Source of the DNA: Salibacterium aidingense DSM 18341
GTDB taxonomy: Bacteria; Bacillota; Bacilli; Bacillales; Marinococcaceae
NCBI RefSeq assembly: GCF_000429685.1
Contig: NZ_AUCI01000001.1
Span: 310,001 to 374,000 of the forward strand
Length of the DNA stretch: 64,000 nucleotides
Direction: 5' to 3'
A program made the translations under genes and the position numbers. Under the pieces are notes generated by a model. The model saw only the letters and a program-made list of their open reading frames with translations. It did not search any database and had not been told where the DNA came from. Shown one piece after another: positions 51,990-61,709 of the stretch. The stretch's first letter is position 1; each line of letters begins with the position of its first letter.

Positions 51990-52888
51990 TAGTCGAGCAG
52001 TCTTTTCCCAAATAAAGAGGTCAGGAGTTCGACGGCCATGATGGCGGTTTGGTTTCTTTGATCTAATATCGGATTCACCTCGACCACATCGGCGGAGGTG
52101 ACAATGTCCGCTTCGGAGAGCATTTCAAAGGCCAGATGGCTTTCCCGGTACGAGATGCCCCCGAGAACAGGGGTTCCGACGCCCGGAGCGTCCTGGGGAT
52201 CGAGGGCATCCAGATCAAAGCTCAGATGCACATTGCTCGTTTTATGGTCGAAATACTGAACGCTTTCTTCCATGACCCGAGTCATGCCGAGACGGTCAAT
52301 ATCATGCATTGTATATATCTTGATGCCGTGATGCTGGATAAGCTCCTTTTCCCCCTCATCAATGGAGCGGGCCCCTATAATGACAATGTTCTCCGGTTTT
52401 ATTTTCGGAACTGCCTTCCCAACCCCTGTTAATTGGGGATGTCCGAGGCCAAGGCTCACCGCCAGGGGCATCCCGTGGATATTACCGGACGGACTTGTCT
52501 CTTCGGTATTCAAATCAGGATGAGCATCATACCAGATTAATCCAAGGGTTTCATCCTGGATGCCGGCCGCCGCCACCGATCCGATACTAACACTGTGGTC
52601 TCCTCCCAGTACGAGCGGAAATTCGCCCCGCTGTGACACTTCCGTAAAATGTTCCATCAGCTCCGTACTCACCTGAACGATTTCATGGAGGTTTTTCAAC
52701 CCTTCTTTTTGGGCCTCAGGTCGTTCTACCCGCAAATCCCCTTTATCGTTCACATCATACCCTAGTTCTTCCAGCTGCTCATGCAGATCGGCATAACGGA
52801 GCGCACTCGGGCCCATATCCACCCCCCGGCGGACCTGGCCTAAATCCATGGGCACCCCAATAACAGAAATCGTTTTTCTTCCATTCAT
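51989..52888 (-). CDS. rocF: Arginase
   Basis: A 299-residue manganese enzyme that turns arginine into ornithine and urea. All ligand motifs are present: GGDHSVSIG near residue 100, WYDAHPDLNTE near residue 125, and LSFDLDALDPQDAPGVGTP near residue 225. The length equals that of Bacillus RocF. GGAGAG precedes the ATG. It is transcribed 72 bases after a LysR gene in the same direction. The product ornithine is the substrate of the RocD encoded at the end of the window, so the arginine route is present but its genes are split. Confidence 0.93.
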   Translation of the reverse strand: MNGRKTISVIGVPMDLGQVRRGVDMGPSALRYADLHEQLEELGYDVNDKGDLRVERPEAQKEGLKNLHEIVQVSTELMEHFTEVSQRGEFPLVLGGDHSVSIGSVAAAGIQDETLGLIWYDAHPDLNTEETSPSGNIHGMPLAVSLGLGHPQLTGVGKAVPKIKPENIVIIGARSIDEGEKELIQHHGIKIYTMHDIDRLGMTRVMEESVQYFDHKTSNVHLSFDLDALDPQDAPGVGTPVLGGISYRESHLAFEMLSEADIVTSADVVEVNPILDQRNQTAIMAVELLTSLFGKRLLD

Positions 52889-52960
52889 CCAGTGACTCTC
52901 CCCTTCTTATCTCTCCCATTTATTATATTTCTCTATTTTTCCTGCAAGAACACTCTATGC

Positions 52961-53881
52961 CTAAGATGTCATTTCCCCTTTTCCGAAAGGCCGTAATACT
53001 CTATGATGAACGCTACCAAACGTCGCAACAGCCTGCCTGGCATCCTGCTGATTGCGGTAATAAAGCCAGGTTCTGCGGGTCGCTTTCGTCCCGTCTTTAA
53101 AAACAAGCGGGGAAAAATGCAGCCCCTGCCTGTCATCGAGAAAAAATTCCGGTACGATGGCGTAGCCCAGTCCCTGTTCGACCATGCGCACGCATGTAGC
53201 ATAATTATTGACCTCCATTACAATATTGGGCTGTTCCTGAAAATATTCCTGCCACCACTGATCTACGACATTTTCAATCGCAATTTTCGTCTGATTCGGA
53301 TAATAAGAAAGATAATCCGGTTCCTGAAACGCAATTCTTTCTCTGTAAGGCAGGTCATCCATTAGGATAGGTTCTTTCGATACCATCCCAATATTCTCTT
53401 CATCCAGCAGTACTTTTTCCCCGCCCCAATAGAAGTCTCCGCGAATGATGGCTATATCAATCGTGCCATCCTGCAGCTGCGAGAAAATTTCAGAACTCAT
53501 GCCGGACTTGACGTAATACTTAATATTAACGTGCTTTTGATGAAACTCTCCAAGCAATGTGGGAAAAATATAATGGCAGAAATAATTGGTTACCCCGATC
53601 CGCAGGAAGCCGGCTCCCGGTTCCTGCATCATCCACAGCTTATCTTTTGTTTCTTTCAGCAATTTTCTCTGCCTTTTTGCATGTTGGACGAGATAGAGGG
53701 CTTCATCGGTCAATGCTGTTTTCCTGCCTTCTCTTTGAAAAAACGTTATGTTGAACTCTTCTTCAATCTGACGGATGCGGTAGGCTAGGGCCGGCTGGGA
53801 TGTGTATAACCGCTCGGCCGCTTTGGTGATGTTGGGTTCTTCCTCCAGAAAAACAAGCATCTGGCAATCTTTTTCATCCAT
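52961..53881 (-). CDS. LysR-family transcriptional regulator
   Basis: A 306-residue regulator. The N-terminal helix-turn-helix spans about residues 1-60 with NITKAAERLYTSQPALAYRI and FNITFFQREGRKTALT. The periplasmic-binding-like effector domain follows from about residue 90. It lies between the arginase gene and the remains of a YfcC-type transporter gene, all on the same strand. It may once have controlled the decayed transporter and amidohydrolase genes; whether it acts on arginase is open. Confidence 0.9.
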   Translation of the reverse strand: MDEKDCQMLVFLEEEPNITKAAERLYTSQPALAYRIRQIEEEFNITFFQREGRKTALTDEALYLVQHAKRQRKLLKETKDKLWMMQEPGAGFLRIGVTNYFCHYIFPTLLGEFHQKHVNIKYYVKSGMSSEIFSQLQDGTIDIAIIRGDFYWGGEKVLLDEENIGMVSKEPILMDDLPYRERIAFQEPDYLSYYPNQTKIAIENVVDQWWQEYFQEQPNIVMEVNNYATCVRMVEQGLGYAIVPEFFLDDRQGLHFSPLVFKDGTKATRRTWLYYRNQQDARQAVATFGSVHHRVLRPFGKGEMTS

Positions 53882-53950
53882 GGAACTGACCCCTTTTTTC
53901 TGCTTTTCCCTTTATTAAACCAGTCCGTTTCCAAGCATTCAACCCTGGGG

Positions 53951-55350
53951 TCAGGAGTAGTGAATGAAGTTGGCGATGACGACCATCACCGCTCCAAAAA
54001 TCAGCCAGATGCAGATAAGCGGAAAGGCGAAACGGAACCATTTATGAAAAGCGATGCCTGATACCGCCAAGGCTCCCATAATCGTCGAAGACGTCGGATT
54101 GAGGAGATTGGTCATGCCATCCCCCAATTGAAAAGCCAAAACCCCTGTCTGCCTTGTAACGCCGAGAAGGTCCGCCAGCGGCGTGATAATCGGCATCGTA
54201 ATAGCCGCCTGTCCGGATCCTGAACAAAAACCTGGAAACCGTAGATTCCCAATACTTGAATGGAGGATGGAAGGATATCAACGGTGCTGGAAGCAGCGTA
54301 AACGATAGTATCAATGATAGCCCCATCTTCCAGCACAACAATAACTGCCCGGGCCAGGCCAATCATGAGAGCTCCCATCACAATATTTCCGGCTCCATGG
54401 ACAAACTCCTTCGCCAGCCGGCTCGGCCCATACCCATAAATCAGACCAGCGGCAATCCCCATACTTAAGAATAGAGAAGAAATCTCCATGATATACCACT
54501 GATGAACGGATACTCCCCACAGCAGCACAATAATACCGACAGCAAAAACGCTAAGTACAGCCAAATGTTTTTTCGTAATGGTCGTATCCATTTGTTGAGC
54601 AGCCATGTCGTCTTTTTCTGCGAGTTCCAGATCGTAGACATAACTGCGGCTTTTCTCGTTTTTCACTTTTAACGCATAGCGGGTGACATATATACTTGTA
54701 ATTCCTAATAAAACAAGGAGAACAATAGCTCTCAGCCACATTCCTGAGAATATCGGAACCTCTGCAATCGTCTGTGCCACTCCGACACTAAAAGGATTCA
54801 ATAAACCGGCGGTAAACCCAAGGTTCGTTCCCAGGATAACTATGGCCATCCCTACCATTGCATCATAGCCGAGCGACCTGGCTACCATAATTCCCAGGGG
54901 AACAAACACCATGGATTCCGTACTCATCCCCATCGTAAAGCCGCCTACCGAAAACAGTGCCAGAAATGCAGGGATGATCAAAATCTCCTTGTTGGAAATC
55001 CGGTCACGGCATCCACCGCTCCGGTCGATAAGATAATTTGAAAGGTTCCGCCAATAATCAGAATAAAAAAGATGACATCACTGGCGTCGTTAAACCCTTC
55101 TACAATCGAAACCGGAAATAACAGGGGATTAAACGGGTCGGCTTCCGTTTCTCCATAAGTACCTGGCACAACGACAGTCTGGCCGGAGCTTTCATCCTCC
55201 GCCCGTTCAAACTCTCCCGACGGAACGACGTAAGTTAAGAGAGCGGCAAATAAAATGATAATCACAAGTAATACATATGTATGTGGCATTTTCAAAAAGC
55301 GCCGGACCCACGTCTTCTCTTCCGGCGATGAATCCATTTTGCTGCTGCAT
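53951..55350 (-). pseudogene. Decayed YfcC/DcuC-family transporter gene with at least two frameshifts
   Basis: The protein is spread over three frames. Segment one runs from MDSSPEEKTW to AVDAV; segment two from RISNKEILIIPAFLALFS to YGFQVFV; segment three from SGSGQAAITMP to the end. Joined, they give a complete YfcC-type carrier of about 460 residues with the family motif SGSGQAAITMP. The joins are near 55001-55010 and 54220-54230, each explained by one lost base. At the start, a well-placed ATG 55350 (after AAAGGAGAGG) is out of frame by one base in an AAAA run, a probable third shift. The substrate would be a peptide, amino acid or dicarboxylate. Confidence 0.85.
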
Positions 55351-55375
55351 CACAACCTCTCCTTTCTTTTTTATG

Positions 55376-56557
55376 TTATGAGCGTTTTGAGACGGTTTGC
55401 TTCCATTCTGTTTTTGCGTTTTCTACCAATTCTCTCGATGTGAGCAGATCATAGGCAGTCAGAGCCAGAGCTTTGGAAGACTGATTCAGCCCATCCATCC
55501 CTTTTTCAGAGCGGGTCGCTTCTGTAAAGGCATGCGTGTGGGTCACGGCCTCCCCAATGTTGATATACGGATGGATGGTCGGCACAATGTGACTGACATT
55601 CCCAATATCAGAGGAGCCGATGCCCTGTTTAATTTCAGAATCATCCACCTCCACTCCGATCGCTTCTAAGTTGTGCTGGAATTGTTTGGCAAGCGTATGG
55701 TTATTAATACGTTCGGCATAGGTTAAGCCTTCATCTGCCGAATAGGAAGCTCCCATGGCCTGTGTAGAACAGCCTACCGCCTCATAAAATCGCTGCTTCA
55801 CCCGGCCGAGTTCTTCTGTGGTTTCGGCACGAAGCAGAAAACTCGCTTCGCAATGGTCCGGTATGACATTGGTCGCTTCCCCGCCTTTGGTAATAATACC
55901 GTGAATGTTCGCAGATTGATGCAGCGCGGGCAGAATCTGCTTGACCGCAATGAAGCTTTGTATCATCGCATCTAATGCACTGATTCCCTGGTCCGGATTG
56001 GCCGCTGCATGAGCGGAGCGCCCGTGAAAGGCAAGGTCTACATCTACACAGGCCAGACTCCCCCGCAGCGTCATCGTCCTGTCCCGCGGGTGACACATCA
56101 TAGCTGCATCCAGTGCATCAAATCAGCCTTCTTCCGCCAGCATAATTTTCCCCCCGCCTTCTTCTTCGGCAGGCGTTGCAATGACGACGATTTTTCCCGG
56201 CAAATCAGGAACGGCATTTTTCAGAGCAGCTGCCGCGCTGACCGCAGAGGTTCCAATGATGTTATGGCCGCAGGCATGGCCTAAATCGGCCAGCGCATCA
56301 TATTCTGCTATCAGGCCAATCACCGGCCCGTCTTCTGGTCCTTCCCATTCTGCGATAAAAGACGTCGGTAATGCCGGAATTTACGCTTTTTGAACACGGA
56401 ACCCTTCTTCAAAAAGGGGTTCCGTTAACCATTCCATCGCCTGGTATTCCTGAAAGCTTAATTCGGGATGGTCGTGAATCTGTAGAGACAGCTGCGTCCA
56501 TTTCTCTTTATGGCGGTCGATTTCCTCGATAATATTCGATTTATTTTCGTTCCTCAT
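55376..56557 (-). pseudogene. Decayed M20 amidohydrolase gene (AbgB-like) with two in-frame stops
   Basis: One frame of 394 codons from ATG 56557 (MRNENKSNIIEE) to 55376, broken by TAA at 56381-56383 after FRVQKA and TGA at 56123-56125 after LAEEG. Between and after the stops the protein continues without a shift: GLIAEYDALADLGHACGHN, TPAEEEGGGK, MMCHPRD, FHGRSAHAA, ATNVIPDHCEA and THTHAFTEA, all M20 amidohydrolase motifs with metal ligands intact. It lies 26 bases upstream of the decayed transporter gene. The two were probably one operon for an N-acyl amino acid or aminobenzoyl-glutamate type substrate. Re-initiation at internal ATGs cannot restore a full enzyme. Confidence 0.88.
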
Positions 56558-56708
56558 GAAGAATCTCCTTAATTCAAAATTTTCTTTCTATTAAAAGTTT
56601 ATAGTTCCATCCAACGAAAGAAAAATAAAAAAATTATAGAGCTGCTATAAAATTTTTTAATGCCCTCACATACGAAGTACCGCTTCTCCACAACTTCATA
56701 AAAAAATA
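56558..56708. other. Upstream region of the decayed amidohydrolase gene
   Basis: About 150 AT-rich bases without a gene; the promoter of the decayed operon would have been here. GGAGA lies before ATG 56557. Confidence 0.3.
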
Positions 56709-56755
56709 AGCATTATCATCTGCAGCCCCCTTAAAGGAACTGCTAAGATAATGCT
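56709..56755 (-). terminator. Terminator of the alpha-mannosidase operon
   Basis: AGCATTATC (56709-56717) pairs with GATAATGCT (56747-56755), with an inner GCAG/CTGC stem; on the minus strand it is followed by TATTTTTT. No repeat element is present here. Confidence 0.75.
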
Positions 56756-56771
56756 GTCATTGAATCCCATG

Positions 56772-59700
56772 TTACTCTATCTTTATTTTAAATGTTTTTA
56801 TTTCATAGGGGAAAATTGAAAATTCTATATCTGGCTTTCTCTGCTTTTCTCCTGTTTCTTTTTCCATGAGATCGGTTTCCACCCATTCTTTCACTTCCGC
56901 CCCGCTCTTCATTTCAATATTCCCTCGTTTGCCGCTGTATTCATGAAGCCTTACTATCACTTCATTTCCCTCTTCTGCTTGTTTTACAGCATCAATCATA
57001 ATATGATCCGCTTCTGTTTCGAAAAGCGAAAAGGACAGCATGCCATTATTTATTTTCCCTTTTTTTATGAACAGCGGATTATTAAGGCTCCAGGCTTCTT
57101 TTACTGTCCCGCTTTCATACCAGTCCTTATCATGTGGATACAGGGCATAACAAAACGTGTGGTGTCCCTGATCTTGAGAAGGATCCGGCATGACTGCTGA
57201 TTTGAGTAACGTTAATTTCATCGTGTTTTCTTTTATATCATGCCCGTATTTCGAATCATTCAGGAGACTTACCCCATAATCCCTTTCGGAAAGATCTACC
57301 CATTGATGAGCGACGGTTTCAAACCTGGCATAATCCCAGCTTGTGTTCCAGTGGGTCGGCCTTTTTACGTTTCCATATTGAATATCATAGGTGGCTTCCG
57401 TAGAACGGATATCAACCGGGAAAGCTACTTTTAACAATTGATTCTGTTCGTGCCAATCTACGTCAGTTTGAAATTCAATCCGCCTATTATCGGCATAGAC
57501 AATGATATCCTGCTGAATGGTGGAGGTATTATAATTCCAATGAAATCGGATGACTGCTCTCAGCGCCCCTTGCTCTATTACTTCCACCCCTGTTAAATCT
57601 GAAATGATCTGCATTTTCTCTTTATAAAAAATGTCAATGTCCCATGCATCATAGTGTAATGGCTTATCTTCGAATACCTGAAAGACATTTCCTTTTTCAT
57701 TAGGACTTAGTATGTCCCGGGCGTGTTCACGATCATATATTTTTGTAAAATGACCCTTTTCATCCCATTTTATTTGATAATAGGGGGTGAAAAGAGAGTC
57801 TGAAGAAATTTCAAAAGGAATGGCTCCCTCTTTATGTGGAAGTTCTTGACTTTCAAAGATCGTCGTATATCCTAAAGTCGGAACATTCTCCACTTGCACT
57901 AGTACGCCATCATGTCTTAACTGGGATTTTAATACCTTTCCTTTTTCATCAACCCACTGCGCAGCCCTCCCAGCTGGGATGAAAACCAGTCCGTTTACGT
58001 CCCAGGAAGAAGAGTTAAATACGGTATACGCCGCATCATTCTCGTTTGACATGATACGTTCCAAACTTGTATGTCTAATATTCGAGCCTATTTGGTCCGC
58101 TTCTTCATATTCCTTTTTGCTGTCCGTATACACTTCCTGAATGGAGGAGCCCGGTATAATATCGTGGAATTGATTACGCAGGATTATTTTCCAACCCTGA
58201 GAAAATAATGCCGAATGTTCTCTGGACCAAGCAGCGTTGAATACATAATGTAACGTATCGGCCCATTCCGCTTCCCTGTACAAGAGTTCCATATGACGGT
58301 TCATTTTCTTGTTGTACGCCTGGCTTGTGTACGTCCCTCTATGATATTCGAGATACAATTCGCCATCCCACTTGTGCACATATTCTTCCGTCTCTTCTAT
58401 TCGCTGGTGAAGGTTCTGAAAGTAAGTATCCGCTCTCCCGGTTGTAACGTTAGGAAGCCCGGGCATTTTATCAAGACGGCGGATATTCTCCAGCATGTCT
58501 CGATTGACTCCGCCGCCTCCATCCCCATAACCATAGGAAATAAGCAACTCATCATTTATTTCCTGATCGTTGTAATTATCCCAGATGCCTTGGATACTCG
58601 CTGCTTTTATTTCTCCATTATAGGTGAATTTAGGGGAGCCATCCGGAGTTGTAATAAAGTGGGTCAAAATTTCAGAACCATCTATCCCTTTCCAGATGAA
58701 CGTGTCATGAGGCAGGCGGTTGTATTGGTTCCAACTGATTTTGGTCGTCATAAACGTATGAATCCCGGACTTTTTTAGTATTTGCGGAAGCGCCCAGGAG
58801 TACCCAAATACATCCGGCAGCCATAAATAGTTGCAAGGGCTTATTCCTAATTCTTTTTCTAAAAAATGCTGCCCGTATAATAATTGTCTCGTTAAAGATT
58901 CCCCGGACGGGATATTACAATCAGCTTCCAGCCACATGGCTCCCCCCGCTTCCCATCTTCCTTCTTTTATTCTTTCCTTGATTTGTTCGTAAATTTCAGG
59001 ATAATCGGTTTTGATATAATCATATAATTGGGGCTGGGTTTGCAAAAAGGTATATTCCGGATATTGTTCCATCAATCGGAGTACGGTAGAAAACGACCGG
59101 CCGCTTTTCTCCCTCGTATGCTTCAGTCTCCAGAGCCAGGCAACATCTATATGGGTATGACCAATTCCTCTGACAGTAAGAGGGTGGGATTGATGAATGT
59201 GGTCGATTTTTTTGTTTAAATACTCATCTGCCTGATAAATGGAAAGATAAAATTCATCACTGCCGGGCTTCGTCCAATCGATGAGTTGAAATGATTGATT
59301 TAATGCTTTTAAAAGATTTACTCGTTCCGGCTGATTTTCAGCAAGCAGCTGCACCGTTTCAATGGCAGCATTCGCCGTGAAATAGAGGTCATCCGTCTGT
59401 TGGTCCAGCCATGCCAGTTCGGCTTTTTTTATTTGATGTTCTTGTATTTCATGGTTCCCTTTTATTCCCTCCAGCCCAGACCACAGCCGGAATTGGAGCA
59501 GCACGGTTTTTCCAATCCTGTCCCTGGAGAAAAAAACTTCTTGATGATTAGCATCCACTCCTTGAAAAGGGGAGCCGTTCACGTATAGCAAGGATTCAAA
59601 CCCGGAATTGTGTCCTCCGCCGGTTTTCCCAAAATCGAAAAGGCCAAGTGCTGTTTTTCCTTCCCATTCTTCCGGGATCGTTATTTTCTTTTCCAGCCAG

Positions 59701-59897
59701 ATATATTTATCCCGTCCTTTCCATTTTTCTCCTGTTTGCATTTTGCCTTGATTAATGGAAGACGGTGGAGCGGAAGGGATCACTTCAGTGTTTTCTTCTT
59801 CCATAAAATCGAACGCATGTACTTTCCGTCTATCCCTATAACGGAAACTTTTTAGTTCGGCAATACGAGCTTTCACCTTTTCTACCGTCCAGAACAT
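56772..59897 (-). CDS. Alpha-mannosidase, glycoside hydrolase family 38
   Basis: A 1041-residue retaining alpha-mannosidase, of the usual length. The zinc-binding GHTHIDVAWLWRLKHTREK lies near residue 245, and the nucleophile Asp is in WLPDVFGYS near residue 360 with a zinc His further on in NQFHDIIPGSS. An N-terminal jelly-roll region and C-terminal beta domains fill the rest. There is no signal peptide, so it is cytoplasmic. I chose ATG 59897 with AGGAGG seven bases upstream; ATG 59903 is too near it. It follows two CUT1 permease genes and a binding protein gene, so imported mannosides are cut inside the cell. Confidence 0.95.
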   Translation of the reverse strand: MFWTVEKVKARIAELKSFRYRDRRKVHAFDFMEEENTEVIPSAPPSSINQGKMQTGEKWKGRDKYIWLEKKITIPEEWEGKTALGLFDFGKTGGGHNSGFESLLYVNGSPFQGVDANHQEVFFSRDRIGKTVLLQFRLWSGLEGIKGNHEIQEHQIKKAELAWLDQQTDDLYFTANAAIETVQLLAENQPERVNLLKALNQSFQLIDWTKPGSDEFYLSIYQADEYLNKKIDHIHQSHPLTVRGIGHTHIDVAWLWRLKHTREKSGRSFSTVLRLMEQYPEYTFLQTQPQLYDYIKTDYPEIYEQIKERIKEGRWEAGGAMWLEADCNIPSGESLTRQLLYGQHFLEKELGISPCNYLWLPDVFGYSWALPQILKKSGIHTFMTTKISWNQYNRLPHDTFIWKGIDGSEILTHFITTPDGSPKFTYNGEIKAASIQGIWDNYNDQEINDELLISYGYGDGGGGVNRDMLENIRRLDKMPGLPNVTTGRADTYFQNLHQRIEETEEYVHKWDGELYLEYHRGTYTSQAYNKKMNRHMELLYREAEWADTLHYVFNAAWSREHSALFSQGWKIILRNQFHDIIPGSSIQEVYTDSKKEYEEADQIGSNIRHTSLERIMSNENDAAYTVFNSSSWDVNGLVFIPAGRAAQWVDEKGKVLKSQLRHDGVLVQVENVPTLGYTTIFESQELPHKEGAIPFEISSDSLFTPYYQIKWDEKGHFTKIYDREHARDILSPNEKGNVFQVFEDKPLHYDAWDIDIFYKEKMQIISDLTGVEVIEQGALRAVIRFHWNYNTSTIQQDIIVYADNRRIEFQTDVDWHEQNQLLKVAFPVDIRSTEATYDIQYGNVKRPTHWNTSWDYARFETVAHQWVDLSERDYGVSLLNDSKYGHDIKENTMKLTLLKSAVMPDPSQDQGHHTFCYALYPHDKDWYESGTVKEAWSLNNPLFIKKGKINNGMLSFSLFETEADHIMIDAVKQAEEGNEVIVRLHEYSGKRGNIEMKSGAEVKEWVETDLMEKETGEKQRKPDIEFSIFPYEIKTFKIKIE

Positions 59898-59931
59898 GGA
59901 CATTCCTCCTCGTCTTCACCTAGTATCGTAT

Positions 59932-60774
59932 CTACCCTTTGACAGCTCCGCTGGTAAGTGCACTTATGATATAGCGCTGCAGCAGGACAAACAGAATAAT
60001 AACAGGCAGGATCGACAGGACACTTCCAGCTGCCAGATAATGGGTGGTAACGCTTGTCTGCGTGGATTGTAGATTTACAATTCCTACAGACACAGGATAT
60101 AACCTGGAATCATCCAGCAGAATAAATGGCACCACAAACTGAGACCAGCTCTGAACAGCTATTAATATAGTAACGGAGGCAACACCTGGCACACTGACTG
60201 GAAAGATCACTTTCCTAAGGGTCTGCCATCGATTACACCCATCAATAATAGCCGCTTCATCTAAGTCATTCGGTATAGTGTCTAAATAACCCTTTAAAAA
60301 CCAGGTAGAAAAAGGTAATACTACGGCTGCATAGACTATTACAAGAACATAAAAATTATTAAGAACACCAACCTGAGAAAAAAACCTATACAAGGGAACA
60401 GATACTACTACAGCAGATATCATTTGTGTCATAAGGATGATTAAAAGAAATTCTCGCTTCCATCTAAACGTTAATCTCGATAAGGCAAACGCAGCTGGAA
60501 TTGCAATGGCCAATGTTAAGAGAACAGTAGCTATCACAATTTTTCCAGAATTAAACAAATACTGAACCACTGATGTATTCTGTAAAACATGAGCATAATT
60601 ACTAAATGCTATTTCTTTTGGTATTAATCTGGGAGGAGCTGCAAAGATCTCCTGACGGTTTTTCAATGATAAAGAAACGACCCAGAATAACGGGAACAAA
60701 AAGCATATCAATATGACAGTGTAACTAAAGTACAGACTTCCCTTTATCATTATATTTGTTTTCTTTAAAGGCAT
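59932..60774 (-). CDS. Carbohydrate ABC transporter permease (MalG-like, CUT1)
   Basis: A 280-residue membrane protein with six hydrophobic segments. The EAA loop reads NDLDEAAIIDGCNRWQTLRK, followed by VIFPVSVPGVASV, and the C-terminus ALTSGAVKG is typical of MalG-type permeases. Its ATG overlaps the stop of the MalF-type gene by one base. It serves the mannoside importer together with its partner and the binding protein; no ATPase gene is in the operon. Confidence 0.92.
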   Translation of the reverse strand: MPLKKTNIMIKGSLYFSYTVILICFLFPLFWVVSLSLKNRQEIFAAPPRLIPKEIAFSNYAHVLQNTSVVQYLFNSGKIVIATVLLTLAIAIPAAFALSRLTFRWKREFLLIILMTQMISAVVVSVPLYRFFSQVGVLNNFYVLVIVYAAVVLPFSTWFLKGYLDTIPNDLDEAAIIDGCNRWQTLRKVIFPVSVPGVASVTILIAVQSWSQFVVPFILLDDSRLYPVSVGIVNLQSTQTSVTTHYLAAGSVLSILPVIILFVLLQRYIISALTSGAVKG

Positions 60775-61694
60775 TATTTATCTTTCCTTCCCAGCACTTT
60801 AAGGTAAACCATCGTCATCATCACATTGATAAATAACAAAACGACTGCTGTAGCTGTTCCTTCTCCCATATTAAATTTATTAAATATCGAATTATAGATG
60901 CTTAATGAAATGACTTCAGTACTTCTACCCGGGCCTCCCCCGGTTAATGCCATGACCATATCAAATGTATTAAACGTATCAATGGATATAATAATTAAGT
61001 TAATTAATAATATGGGGGAAAGGATTGGAAGTATCACACGTGTTAAACGCTGAATGGCATTGGCTCCATCGATTCTGGCCGCTTCAATGACATCTGAAGG
61101 CAGGGTCTGCAGCCCGGCATAAATTAAGATCATGCTGAAAGCCGTTCCACGCCAAATATTCGCTATCGTTACAGATAACAGGGACAATAAAGGATCGGAT
61201 AAAAAAGGCTGCGGCCCCATCCCAATAAAACTAAGAATGTAATTAAATATTCCTGAATCGGTTTCGTTATACATGGTGTTCCAAATGATACCTATGATCA
61301 CGCCCGGCACTGCCCAGGCAACTAATACTGCTGTTCTAACAATCACCGTTCCTTTGATCTTAAATTTTTCTCCCTGAACGATTAACAGTGATATGAAAAA
61401 ACCACATATCAATTGAAAAACAACACTGAAAAAAACAAAAAAACTGGTGGTTGACAGCATTTGGTAAAACCCTGGGAGCGTAAATAATCGGATATATGAA
61501 TTGATGGTGTAATCAAAATCCGCATCAATCAAGTTCGCATCCGTAAAACTAAGTCTAACGATTTGAAATATAGGGTATACAAATACAAACGCTAACACAG
61601 CAATAAGAGGAATAAGCCAGAGAAGAGGCGATGACCGCCAGCTCCCCCTTTTTTTCTCAGCATGATTTATGGTCATATTATTGTTGGCATCCAT
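60774..61694 (-). CDS. Carbohydrate ABC transporter permease (MalF-like, CUT1)
   Basis: A 306-residue membrane protein with six hydrophobic segments after a basic N-terminus. LLWLIPLIAVLAFVFVYPIF is the first segment, and the EAA loop reads DVIEAARIDGANAIQRLTRV followed by ILPILSPILLINL. GGGPGRSTEVIS near residue 255 is common in MalF-type proteins. It lies 15 bases after the binding protein gene. Confidence 0.92.
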   Translation of the reverse strand: MDANNNMTINHAEKKRGSWRSSPLLWLIPLIAVLAFVFVYPIFQIVRLSFTDANLIDADFDYTINSYIRLFTLPGFYQMLSTTSFFVFFSVVFQLICGFFISLLIVQGEKFKIKGTVIVRTAVLVAWAVPGVIIGIIWNTMYNETDSGIFNYILSFIGMGPQPFLSDPLLSLLSVTIANIWRGTAFSMILIYAGLQTLPSDVIEAARIDGANAIQRLTRVILPILSPILLINLIIISIDTFNTFDMVMALTGGGPGRSTEVISLSIYNSIFNKFNMGEGTATAVVLLFINVMMTMVYLKVLGRKDK

Positions 61695-61709
61695 ATTTTA
61701 AAACCTGCC

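Noticed and set aside
53951-55337. Three separate small membrane proteins
   Set aside because: The pieces join end to end into one YfcC-type carrier with conserved motifs across the joins, so frameshifts explain them better.
56123-56125. TGA as a selenocysteine or read-through codon in the M20 gene
   Set aside because: A second stop (TAA at 56381-56383) lies upstream in the same frame, M20 enzymes have no Sec at this place, and the neighbouring transporter is also broken.
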